Origin: Bradyrhizobium amphicarpaeae
GTDB taxonomy: Bacteria > Pseudomonadota > Alphaproteobacteria > Rhizobiales > Xanthobacteraceae
Length of the DNA stretch: 64,000 nt
Reading direction: 5' to 3'
Assembly: GCF_002266435.3 (NCBI RefSeq)
Contig: NZ_CP029426.2
Span: forward strand, 1,456,001-1,520,000
In this document: piece after piece, positions 36,352 through 43,974 of the stretch
Layout: every line of letters starts with the position of its first letter
Numbering within the stretch: position 1 is the stretch's first letter
Program-made: the position numbers and the translations under genes
Notes under the pieces: generated by a model
What the model was told of the DNA's origin: nothing
Database searches by the model: none
The model's input: the letters and a program-made list of their open reading frames with translations, nothing else

Positions 36352-37014
36352 CTACCCCGCCCCGGTCACGCAATTGACCCACAGCACCACGGCCTTCGCA
36401 TCCTCGGCCGGATTTGAAAACCGGTGCGGCCTGCGGCTGGCGAACCGAAAGCTGTCGCCGGTCTTCAGCGACCAGATCTCGTTGTCCACCGTCAGCATCA
36501 TCTCGCCTTCGAGCACGAGGCCGGCTTCCTCGCCGTCATGGGTGTAGAGCTCGTCGCCGGTGGAGCCGCCGGGCTCCAGATGGACCAGGAACAGGTTGAG
36601 CTTGTTGTCGGTGCTCGCCGGGCTCAGCAATTGCTTGGAGACGCCGGTGCGCCACAGTTTCAACTCCGGCCGCTGAAGTCCGCGCGTCACTACCCGATCG
36701 GATGAGCCATCGGCGCTCGGGCTTGCGCCGAACAATGCGGCGATGCCGACGCCGAGCACGTCGGCAAGTGTGGCCAGCACGCGCAGCGAGGGCGACGACA
36801 GGCCGCGTTCGATCTGGCTGAGGAATCCGATCGAAAGCTCGGTGCGCGCTGCGACCGTCTCCAGCGAGAATTGCCTGACGCGTCGGAGATCCCTGATGCG
36901 GCGGCCGACCGCGACGTCCATCGCAGGCTCCGCCGGCTTGGCGACGGCTTTGGCCTTCACCCGCTTCGCCGGCTTGGATGCCGCCGGTTTGCGCATTCTC
37001 TTGCCACCGCTCAC
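36352..37014 (-). CDS. XRE-cupin transcriptional regulator
   Basis: The 220-residue protein has a Lys/Ala-rich N-terminus of about 30 residues, an XRE helix-turn-helix (RQFSLETVAARTELSIGFLS) and a cupin domain (LYTHDGEEAGLVLEGEMML, RFASRRPHRFSN). It is divergent from an amino-acid ABC transporter and oxidase operon and probably controls it, perhaps through the ATTTTCA-N6-TGAAAAT site. Confidence 0.87.
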   Translation of the reverse strand: MSGGKRMRKPAASKPAKRVKAKAVAKPAEPAMDVAVGRRIRDLRRVRQFSLETVAARTELSIGFLSQIERGLSSPSLRVLATLADVLGVGIAALFGASPSADGSSDRVVTRGLQRPELKLWRTGVSKQLLSPASTDNKLNLFLVHLEPGGSTGDELYTHDGEEAGLVLEGEMMLTVDNEIWSLKTGDSFRFASRRPHRFSNPAEDAKAVVLWVNCVTGAG

Positions 37015-37075
37015 GTCAAACCGCTTCCTTCATGTGCATGAAAACAACTTGCAACGTCAGCGAAAGTGTGACCAA

Positions 37076-37095
37076 ATTTTCATATTGGTGAAAAT
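37076..37095. promoter_or_regulatory. Candidate operator, inverted repeat ATTTTCA-N6-TGAAAAT
   Basis: A perfect 7-bp inverted repeat with a 6-bp spacer lies between the divergent XRE-cupin gene and the ABC transporter. An overlapping ACCAA/TTGGT repeat spans it. It is AT-rich in a GC-rich context. Confidence 0.55.
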
Positions 37096-37163
37096 AGGCC
37101 GAAACGGTTCGGCTCGCAATACCCGCGAGCCGCCGCCACCGGCCAGACCCAAAGGGGGATGCG

Positions 37164-37922
37164 ATGAAGCGTTTTGGTCTGGCCGCGATGGCGGCACTCG
37201 CGCTGGCGGCACTGACGCCGGCCTCGGCGCAACAGGTGCTGAAGGTCGGCTCGACGCCGACGGGCATTCCCTTCACCTTCCTCGACACCAAGACCAACAC
37301 CATCCAGGGCATCATGGTCGATCTCGTCACGGAAGTGGGCAAGGATGCCGGCTTCAACGTGCAGATCGAGCCGATGCAGTTCTCGGCGCTGATCCCGTCG
37401 CTGACGTCCAGCAAGATCGACATCATCGCCGCCGCGATGTTCATCACCGCGCCCCGGAAAGAGGTCGTCGACTTCTCCGATCCGATCTACACCTACGGCG
37501 AAGGCCTGGTGGTGCCGAAAGGCGATACCAAAGCCTATGCCACGCAGGAGGACCTGAAGGGCGAGACGGTCGGCGCCCAGGTCGGCACCGCCTTCGTCGA
37601 CGCGCTGAAGAAGTCCGGCCTGTTCGCCGACGTGAAGGCCTACGACACCATCCCCGACATCCTGCGCGACGTGAACACCGGCCGCCTCAAGGCCGGCTAT
37701 GCCGACTATCCGATCCTCGCCTACAATCTGAAGCAGGGCGGCTTCCCCGAGGTGCGTCTCGTCGATGGCTACAAGCCCGTCACCGTCGGCTCGGTCGGCA
37801 TCGGCGTGCGCAAGGGCGAGGCCGCGCTGCTCGGCAAGATCAACGCGTCGCTGGCGAAGCTGAAGGCCAACGGCACCATCGCCAAGATCCTCGACAAATG
37901 GGGCCTGAAGGCTCAGGGCTGA
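37164..37922 (+). CDS. Polar amino-acid ABC transporter, substrate-binding protein
   Basis: The 252-residue protein has a signal peptide (MKRFGLAAMAALALAALTPASA) and the SBP type 3 fold (VLKVGSTPTGIPFTFLD, IIAAAMFITAPRKEVVDFSD). It delivers a polar amino acid or related compound to the permease encoded next. It begins the operon. Confidence 0.9.
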   Translation: MKRFGLAAMAALALAALTPASAQQVLKVGSTPTGIPFTFLDTKTNTIQGIMVDLVTEVGKDAGFNVQIEPMQFSALIPSLTSSKIDIIAAAMFITAPRKEVVDFSDPIYTYGEGLVVPKGDTKAYATQEDLKGETVGAQVGTAFVDALKKSGLFADVKAYDTIPDILRDVNTGRLKAGYADYPILAYNLKQGGFPEVRLVDGYKPVTVGSVGIGVRKGEAALLGKINASLAKLKANGTIAKILDKWGLKAQG

Positions 37923-37958
37923 TCAAGGCTCATAAGGCTTGTTAGTGAAGGCTTGCCG

Positions 37959-38612
37959 ATGAAAGGCTTCTGGCACGACGCCGTCGAGTTCTTTCCGATC
38001 CTGATGAGCGGCGTCGTGCTGACGATCGTCGTCACCATCGGCTCGCTGCTGCTCTCGACGGTGCTCGGCCTGATCTGGGCGATGATGCGGGTCTCCGGGA
38101 TCAAGGCACTGTCGTTGCTCAGCGCCAGCCTGATCAACGTGATCCGCGGCATCCCGATCATCGTGCTGCTGTTCTATCTGTATTTCGTGATGCCCGATCT
38201 CGGCGTCACGCTGTCGGCGCTGCAGGCCGCGATCCTCGGGCTCGGCATCGCCTATTCGGCCTACCAGGCCGAGAATTTCCGCGCCGGCATCGAGGCGATC
38301 GACAAGGGCCAGATCGAGGCGGCGCAGTCGATCGGCATGGGCTGGTGGCTGACGATGCGCCGCGTGGTGCTGCCGCAGGCGGTGCGCATCGTGCTGCCGC
38401 CCTACGGCAACGTCATGATCATGATGCTGAAGGATTCCTCGCAAGCCTCGACCATCACGGTCGCCGAGCTGGCCCTCCAGGGCAAGCTGATCGCGTCCTC
38501 GACCTTCAAGAACACCAACGTGTTCACGATGGTGGCGCTGATGTATCTCACCATGAGCATTCCGCTGATCCTGCTGGTCCGTCATTTCGAGAAGCGGGCG
38601 GGCAAGAAATGA
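37959..38612 (+). CDS. Polar amino-acid ABC transporter, permease
   Basis: The 217-residue protein has about five membrane helices and the HisM-type EAA-like loop (AYQAENFRAGIEAIDKGQIE, AAQSIGMGWWLTMRRVVLPQ). It forms the membrane channel of this importer, probably as a homodimer because only one permease gene is present. The stop overlaps the ATPase start (ATGA). Confidence 0.92.
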   Translation: MKGFWHDAVEFFPILMSGVVLTIVVTIGSLLLSTVLGLIWAMMRVSGIKALSLLSASLINVIRGIPIIVLLFYLYFVMPDLGVTLSALQAAILGLGIAYSAYQAENFRAGIEAIDKGQIEAAQSIGMGWWLTMRRVVLPQAVRIVLPPYGNVMIMMLKDSSQASTITVAELALQGKLIASSTFKNTNVFTMVALMYLTMSIPLILLVRHFEKRAGKK

Positions 38613-39340
38613 TCGAGCTCAACGACGTCCACAAGAGCTTTGGCCAGAACGAGGTGCTCAAGGGCATCACGGCCTCGGTCCAGAAGGGCGAGGTGGTCTG
38701 TGTCATCGGCCCGTCCGGCTCGGGCAAGTCGACCATCCTGCGCTGCATCAACGGGCTCGAAAGCTACGACCGCGGCGAGATCAGCATCGAAGGTCTGAAG
38801 GTCGATCGCGACGCGCCGTCGATCGTGAAGGTTCGGACCCAGGTCTCGATGGTGTTCCAGCGCTTCAACCTGTTTCCGCACCGCACGGCGCTGGAAAACG
38901 TCATCGAGGGGCCGCTCTACGTCAAGAAGGAAGCCCGCACGCAGGCGCTCGAGCGCGGCCGCGCGCTGCTTGCGCAAGTGGGGCTCGCCGAAAAGGCCGA
39001 CGCCCATCCGCCGCAACTTTCCGGCGGCCAGCAGCAGCGCGTCGCGATCGCGCGGGCGCTCGCGATGCAGCCCAAGGCGATCCTGTTCGACGAGCCGACC
39101 TCGGCGCTTGATCCCGAACTGGTCGGCGATGTGCTCGGTGTGATGCGCAAACTCGCCGATGACGGTATGACCATGGTCGTCGTCACCCATGAGATGGGCT
39201 TTGCCCGCGACGTTGCCGACCGCGTGCTGTTCATCGACGGCGGAATCATCGTCGAGCAGGGGCCGGCCAAGGCGCTGCTCAACCAACCCCAGCATCCGCG
39301 CACGCAGGATTTTCTGCGGCGCGTGCTGCATCCGCTCTGA
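38609..39340 (+). CDS. Polar amino-acid ABC transporter, ATP-binding protein
   Basis: The 243-residue protein has Walker A (GPSGSGKST), the signature LSGGQQQRVAIARAL, Walker B (AILFDEPTSALDP) and the switch His (VVVTHEMGFA), all canonical for the GlnQ/HisP family. It is followed 12 bp later by an FAD oxidase in the same operon. Confidence 0.94.
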   Translation: MIELNDVHKSFGQNEVLKGITASVQKGEVVCVIGPSGSGKSTILRCINGLESYDRGEISIEGLKVDRDAPSIVKVRTQVSMVFQRFNLFPHRTALENVIEGPLYVKKEARTQALERGRALLAQVGLAEKADAHPPQLSGGQQQRVAIARALAMQPKAILFDEPTSALDPELVGDVLGVMRKLADDGMTMVVVTHEMGFARDVADRVLFIDGGIIVEQGPAKALLNQPQHPRTQDFLRRVLHPL

Positions 39341-39352
39341 CCGGTTCTCGAT

Positions 39353-40636
39353 ATGACGCGCCTGCCTCTGCCGCCCTCGCTCTATGCCGACACCGCCGTT
39401 GCGCCGGTTGCCACGCCGCCGCTCGATGTCGACAAGAATGTCTCCGTCGCGATTGTCGGCGGCGGCTACACCGGTCTCTCCACCGCGTTGCATCTGGCGG
39501 AGCAGGGCGTCGAGGCGTTGGTGCTGGAGGCGCAGGAGCCGGGTTGGGGCGCATCCGGCAACAATGGCGGCCACACCAATCCCGGACTGAAGCACGACCC
39601 AGATCGGATCGAGGCCGATTTCGGCGCAGAGCTCGGCCGCCGCATGATCGCTTTCTCCTACGGCACCACGAATTTCACCCACGAACTGATCCGCCGCTTT
39701 CAGATCCCTTGCGAGGCGCGGCAGAACGGCACGCTGCGTGCGGCCTATCACGAGGCCAGCGCCGCCGCGATCGAAACGACCGCGCAGCAATGCATCCGGC
39801 GCGGCATGCCGGTGACCTATCTGAACCGCGAGCAGCTCCGCGAGATGACCGGCACCGGCCGCTACATCGGCGCGATGCTGGACGCACGCGGCGGCGATCT
39901 GCATCCGCTCAGCTACGCCCGAGGTCTCGTGCGTGCGGCGATCTCGGCCGGCGCGAAGGTGCATGGCGAGACGCCAGCTCTGTCGCTGCGCCGTGAGGGC
40001 GCGCGCTGGCGCATCGAGACGCCGAAGGCGGTCGTGCATGCGGACAAGGTCCTGCTCGCCACCAACGGTTTTACCGACGATCTCTGGCCGGCGCTCCGCC
40101 GCACCATCGTGCCGGTGTTTTCCTCGATCGCCGCCACGGCGCCGCTCTCCGACGCGGTGGCCCGCGCGATCATGCCGACGCGTCCCGTGCTGTACGAGAG
40201 CGGTCACATCACGGTCTATTACCGCATCGACCAGCACAACCGTCTGTTGATGGGCGGCCGCGGCCCGATGCGCTGGATCAAGTCGCCGCACGACGTTGCC
40301 TATCTCATGCGGTATGCCGAGCGGCTATGGCCGCAACTGAAAGGCGTTTCCTGGACTCACGGCTGGAATAGCCGCCTCGCCATCACCGGCGATCACTATC
40401 CCCATGTCCATGAGCCGGCCGAAAACATCCTGATCTCGCTCGGCTGCAACGGCCGCGGCGTCGCGCTCGCGACCGCGATGGGCGCGCAGCTGGCGCGACG
40501 GCTGATCGGTGGCGCCAAGGCCGAGATCGACATGCCCATATCAGGAATCAAGCCGATCCCGATGCATGCGTTCTGGCCGGTGGGTGTGACGACCGCCGTG
40601 ATCGCGGGGCGCGTGCGGGACAGGTTGGGGATTTAG
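39353..40636 (+). CDS. FAD-dependent oxidoreductase, PuuB-like
   Basis: The 427-residue protein has VAIVGGGYTGLSTALHLAEQ, GWGASGNNGGHTNPG and ENILISLGCNGRGVALATAM. These motifs fit the DAO family, near gamma-glutamylputrescine oxidase (PuuB). It is the last gene of the ABC transporter operon, so its substrate is probably what that transporter imports. It faces the gamma-glutamyltransferase gene convergently. Confidence 0.85.
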   Translation: MTRLPLPPSLYADTAVAPVATPPLDVDKNVSVAIVGGGYTGLSTALHLAEQGVEALVLEAQEPGWGASGNNGGHTNPGLKHDPDRIEADFGAELGRRMIAFSYGTTNFTHELIRRFQIPCEARQNGTLRAAYHEASAAAIETTAQQCIRRGMPVTYLNREQLREMTGTGRYIGAMLDARGGDLHPLSYARGLVRAAISAGAKVHGETPALSLRREGARWRIETPKAVVHADKVLLATNGFTDDLWPALRRTIVPVFSSIAATAPLSDAVARAIMPTRPVLYESGHITVYYRIDQHNRLLMGGRGPMRWIKSPHDVAYLMRYAERLWPQLKGVSWTHGWNSRLAITGDHYPHVHEPAENILISLGCNGRGVALATAMGAQLARRLIGGAKAEIDMPISGIKPIPMHAFWPVGVTTAVIAGRVRDRLGI

Positions 40637-40676
40637 CGCGACTTAGATTTGCGGTCGCTCCAACGCAGGTGCACTC

Positions 40677-40698
40677 CCTCTCCCGCAAGCGGGAGAGG
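40677..40698. terminator. Bidirectional hairpin between convergent genes
   Basis: CCTCTCCCGC and GCGGGAGAGG are perfect 10-bp complements with a minimal AA between them. It lies between the convergent oxidase and gamma-glutamyltransferase genes. A palindromic repeat of the CCCTCTCCC type is a second explanation. Confidence 0.55.
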
Positions 40699-40730
40699 TT
40701 AAGCAGCCAGCAGCGAATGTTCGAATCGTC

Positions 40731-42320
40731 TCAGCTTTCCGCGATCGCATCCGCCCAAGGCTGAAAGATCTCGATCGCGCCGGAATTGACATCGCCCTCG
40801 CGCATCACCACGCTCGGGCAGGCGAATTTCTGCGGCAAGGCCTGCACGCGAGTCTCCTCGTAGTCGAAGCGCGCGGCAAGGGCTTTGCGCACATCCTCCG
40901 GCAGGCGGGCGTCGCCGATCACCACCGCGCCTTCGCTGGCGTCGATGCGCGGCTGGTGGATGGCGGCATCGAGATCCATGCCGAAATCCATCGCAAAGGA
41001 CGCGAGCTGCAATACCGAGGGCAGGATGCGGCGCCCGCCGGAAGCGCCGATTGCAAGACGTTTGCCGTCTTTGGTCTCGGCGATGACGGGCGTGTAGTTG
41101 CAGAGGCAGCGCTTGCCGGGCGCAAGCGAATTGGTGGTGCCCGGCGTCGGATCGAACCACATGATGCCGTTGTTCATGGCGATGCCGGTGTGCGGCGTCA
41201 CATATCTCGAGCCGAACGACGACAGCAGCGTCTGCGTCACCGCGGCGATGTTGCCGTGGCGGTCGACCACGGAAAAATGCGTGGTGCAGGCGGGCGCCAG
41301 ATATTCGGCGCCGAGCGAGCGCTTGCCGTCGGCATCGCCCATGTCCTTGAGCCGCTCGCGGAAGGCCGCCTGCAAAGCGAGGGCGTATTCGACATAGGCG
41401 GCCGCGTCCGGCGCGCTTGCCGGCTTCAGGCTCTGCTGCAGCAGGCGCAGCGCGTGCGCCATGGTAGGGCCGGCCGTGAGCTCAGGCGTCGCATAGACCT
41501 TGCCGTCGCGATACGGGATCGCCAGCGGCTCGCGCAAATGCGCGCGGAAGGCGGCGAGGTCCTCGACCGACAGCGAACCGCCATCGGCCTTGATGTCGGA
41601 GGCGATGCTCCTGGCGAGATCGCCCTGGTAGAAATCACGCGGTCCGGCCTCGGCGAGATACGACAGCGTCGCTTTCAGCGTGTCCTGCGGCAGTCGCGTC
41701 TCGGCCTTGATGCCCCATGGCGCGGTCGGCGGCAGGCCGTCCTTCAGGAACGCTGCCGCGCTGGCGGGATAGCGCCTGAGATCGGCTGCCGAACCGGAGA
41801 TCGTCACCGTGGTCCACCAATCGACCAGCAGGCCTTCGCCGGCGAGCCTGGCTGCCGGCGCGACCAGATCCTTCCACGGCATCTTGGCGTAGCGGCGATG
41901 CGCCTCTTCCATCCCGGCGACGACGCCGGGCACCGCGATCGAACCTGGGCCGTGGATGTTGCGATCGTCCTTCACCCGCGGCCAGGGGAACAGATCGGAG
42001 GCCGCGCCTGCGCCGCTGAGCGGATAATCGGCGGTGCGCAGGCTCTGCGGCGCGGACATGCCGTAGTCGATCACCTGGTAGCTATGTTCCTTGGTGCGGT
42101 AGAGCACCATCGCACCGCCGCCGCCGATGCCACTGTTCCAGGGCTCCAGAACGTTCAGCGCCATGGTGGTCGCCACGACGGCGTCCACGCAGTCGCCGCC
42201 CGCCGCCAGCACCTGCGCCCCCACTTCGGCCGCCCGCCGCGATTGCGAGGCGACGATGCCGCCCTTGGATCTGACGGCGGGTTTGCGGACGGTTTGGTTG
42301 AGGCTGAACTGGTGAGGCAT
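40731..42320 (-). CDS. Gamma-glutamyltransferase family protein
   Basis: The 529-residue protein has the GGT catalytic Thr at T346 (CTTHFSVVDRHGN), after which the precursor would cleave itself. Also visible are IGGGGAMVLY and IGASGGRRILPS. No clear signal peptide is seen, so a cytoplasmic role is possible. Gamma-glutamyl hydrolysis fits the PuuB-like neighbour. Confidence 0.88.
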   Translation of the reverse strand: MPHQFSLNQTVRKPAVRSKGGIVASQSRRAAEVGAQVLAAGGDCVDAVVATTMALNVLEPWNSGIGGGGAMVLYRTKEHSYQVIDYGMSAPQSLRTADYPLSGAGAASDLFPWPRVKDDRNIHGPGSIAVPGVVAGMEEAHRRYAKMPWKDLVAPAARLAGEGLLVDWWTTVTISGSAADLRRYPASAAAFLKDGLPPTAPWGIKAETRLPQDTLKATLSYLAEAGPRDFYQGDLARSIASDIKADGGSLSVEDLAAFRAHLREPLAIPYRDGKVYATPELTAGPTMAHALRLLQQSLKPASAPDAAAYVEYALALQAAFRERLKDMGDADGKRSLGAEYLAPACTTHFSVVDRHGNIAAVTQTLLSSFGSRYVTPHTGIAMNNGIMWFDPTPGTTNSLAPGKRCLCNYTPVIAETKDGKRLAIGASGGRRILPSVLQLASFAMDFGMDLDAAIHQPRIDASEGAVVIGDARLPEDVRKALAARFDYEETRVQALPQKFACPSVVMREGDVNSGAIEIFQPWADAIAES

Positions 42321-42440
42321 GGTGTCGTCTTGATCTCTGTTGTTTTGGCGTTGCTGTGCTGGCGCGGAAGCTCGGCATTGGCGGGACGCGCGAAGGATGG
42401 CACATTGCCGCCAACGAGAAAATCCAAAGGGAGACGCGGC

Positions 42441-43214
42441 ATGGCTGGTGTGAAACAGGCGCGGGATGGCACGGTCGGAATCCTGACGCTGGACGAGCCG
42501 GCGAGCCTGAATGCGATGACGCCGGACCTGCTCGGTGCGCTCGCCGCCGCCGTCGGCGAGATGTCGCAGGACGAGGGTATTCGAGCCCTGATCCTCACCG
42601 GCGCGGGGCGCGGTTTTTGCTCAGGACAGAATTTGAAGGCGTCGGAAGCGCTGGGTGAGGATATTGCGGCCGGCGTCATGCGGTTCTACTGGCCGGCCTT
42701 CGAGGCGTTGCGCGAATGCCGCGTGCCCGTCGTCGTCGCCGTCAACGGCGTCGCGGCCGGCGGCGGCTTCAGCCTGGCGATGGCCGGCGACATGATCGTG
42801 GCGGCGCGGTCGGCGAGCTTCATCCAGGTGTTCAGCCGCATCGCGCTGGTGCCGGATCTCGGCTCGACCTGGCTGCTGCCGCGGTTGATCGGCCGCCAGC
42901 GCGCGCTCGAGCTGATGTTGTTGAACGAACCTCTGACGGCCGAACGCGCCCATGAGATCGGCCTGGTGCGGCACGTCGTCGACGATGCGAAGCTGATGGA
43001 GGAAGCGCTGAAATTGGCGCGGCGTCTGGCCGAGGGCCCGACGCGCGCCTTGGTGGCAACGCGCCTGCTCGTCGATGAGAGCGAGCATGCGACCTACGAG
43101 GCGCAGTTCCGCAGGGAAATCGAGCTTCAGGCGGTGGTCCGCAAGAGCGCCGACGCGATCGAGGGGCGCAACGCTTTTGTCGAGAAACGCACGGCGAAGT
43201 TTACGGGGAAGTGA
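42441..43214 (+). CDS. Enoyl-CoA hydratase/isomerase family protein
   Basis: The 257-residue protein has the crotonase oxyanion-hole motifs (LTGAGRGFCSGQNL and NGVAAGGGFSLAMAGD). The usual catalytic Glu positions are partly altered (FSRIALVPDLGST). PaaG/PaaB-like isomerase is a plausible function. It is divergent from the gamma-glutamyltransferase gene. Confidence 0.87.
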   Translation: MAGVKQARDGTVGILTLDEPASLNAMTPDLLGALAAAVGEMSQDEGIRALILTGAGRGFCSGQNLKASEALGEDIAAGVMRFYWPAFEALRECRVPVVVAVNGVAAGGGFSLAMAGDMIVAARSASFIQVFSRIALVPDLGSTWLLPRLIGRQRALELMLLNEPLTAERAHEIGLVRHVVDDAKLMEEALKLARRLAEGPTRALVATRLLVDESEHATYEAQFRREIELQAVVRKSADAIEGRNAFVEKRTAKFTGK

Positions 43215-43236
43215 GTTGGGCGCGCTTGCCCTACTC

Positions 43237-43320
43237 GTCATGCCCAGGCTTGTCCCGGGCATCCACGTCTTTGACCCACGTCCAAAAACGTAGATGGCCG
43301 GGACAAGCCCGGCCATGACG
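43237..43320. repeat. Palindromic intergenic repeat (CGTCATGCCCAGGC type)
   Basis: CGTCATGCCCAGGCTTGTCC at the left is mirrored by GGACAAGCCCGGCCATGACG at the right. It follows the enoyl-CoA hydratase gene. Confidence 0.7.
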
Positions 43321-43347
43321 ACGGAGGTCAAAGCGACGAACCCGCGC

Positions 43348-43524
43348 TCACAGCGAGCGGTTCAGCCGGCTGGCCTGATACTTGGCGCGCCATTTCGGGC
43401 CCGGCCCGCGCATGTAGTGCAGCTCGGGGCGGTAGGGATTGCCGGCGACCCGGATCAGCGTCTGCCATTTGGTGGCGACGAAGCTCAGCGGCTGGCGGAA
43501 GAGGCTCAGTGACGCGATCAACAT
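43348..43524 (-). CDS. Small protein, 58 residues
   Basis: The gene encodes a basic, Trp/Tyr-containing peptide (MLIASLSLFRQPLSFVATKW, YMRGPGPKWRAKYQASRL). GAGGTG precedes the ATG at 43524. It is 9 bp after the DUF6894-like gene, so the two probably share a transcript. Function unknown. Confidence 0.6.
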   Translation of the reverse strand: MLIASLSLFRQPLSFVATKWQTLIRVAGNPYRPELHYMRGPGPKWRAKYQASRLNRSL

Positions 43525-43533
43525 GACATCACC

Positions 43534-43767
43534 TCAATGCGGCTTGCCGAGCATGGCAGTGAAGGGGAGATCGAAAATCTCTTCGCCGTCGTCGTCGCTG
43601 ACATGGATCACCCAGTCGCGCCAGTCTTCGTTGCTGGGCGTCAGGATCATCGACCGCATGATTTGGGAGGCACGGTCGCGCGCCTCCGTGAGATTGGAGA
43701 CGGCGGTGCCGTAGCGGTCGATCAGCGTGCCCTCGGTATTGGAGCAGTGAAAATAGACCTGGACCAT
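43534..43767 (-). CDS. DUF6894-like small protein
   Basis: The 77-residue protein MVQVYFHCSNTEGTLIDRYG followed by TAVSNLTEARDRASQIM resembles DUF6894, a family frequent in Bradyrhizobium. AGGAGG lies five bases before the ATG at 43767. Function unknown. Confidence 0.72.
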   Translation of the reverse strand: MVQVYFHCSNTEGTLIDRYGTAVSNLTEARDRASQIMRSMILTPSNEDWRDWVIHVSDDDGEEIFDLPFTAMLGKPH

Positions 43768-43974
43768 ATGCGCCTCCTGGCGGGAGCAACTTGGATGGCA
43801 AATCGATACCACCCGAAGCCTTCGCGAAACATTCGGGTCGATTCCGGTGAGGGAATCTACGGAGGTTGGTCGGCTCAGAGGTCGTTAAAGGTTTAATCAC
43901 AGGCGAGTGATGTTGAACTGGACTGCGTTCGGACGGCATGGAACAGATTTTCGCGCGAAGTCGGAGGAGATGCC

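Noticed and set aside
40956..43214. Very long open frame on the plus strand opposite gamma-glutamyltransferase.
   Set aside because: The first two thirds are antisense to GGT; only the last part from 42441 is a real gene (enoyl-CoA hydratase).
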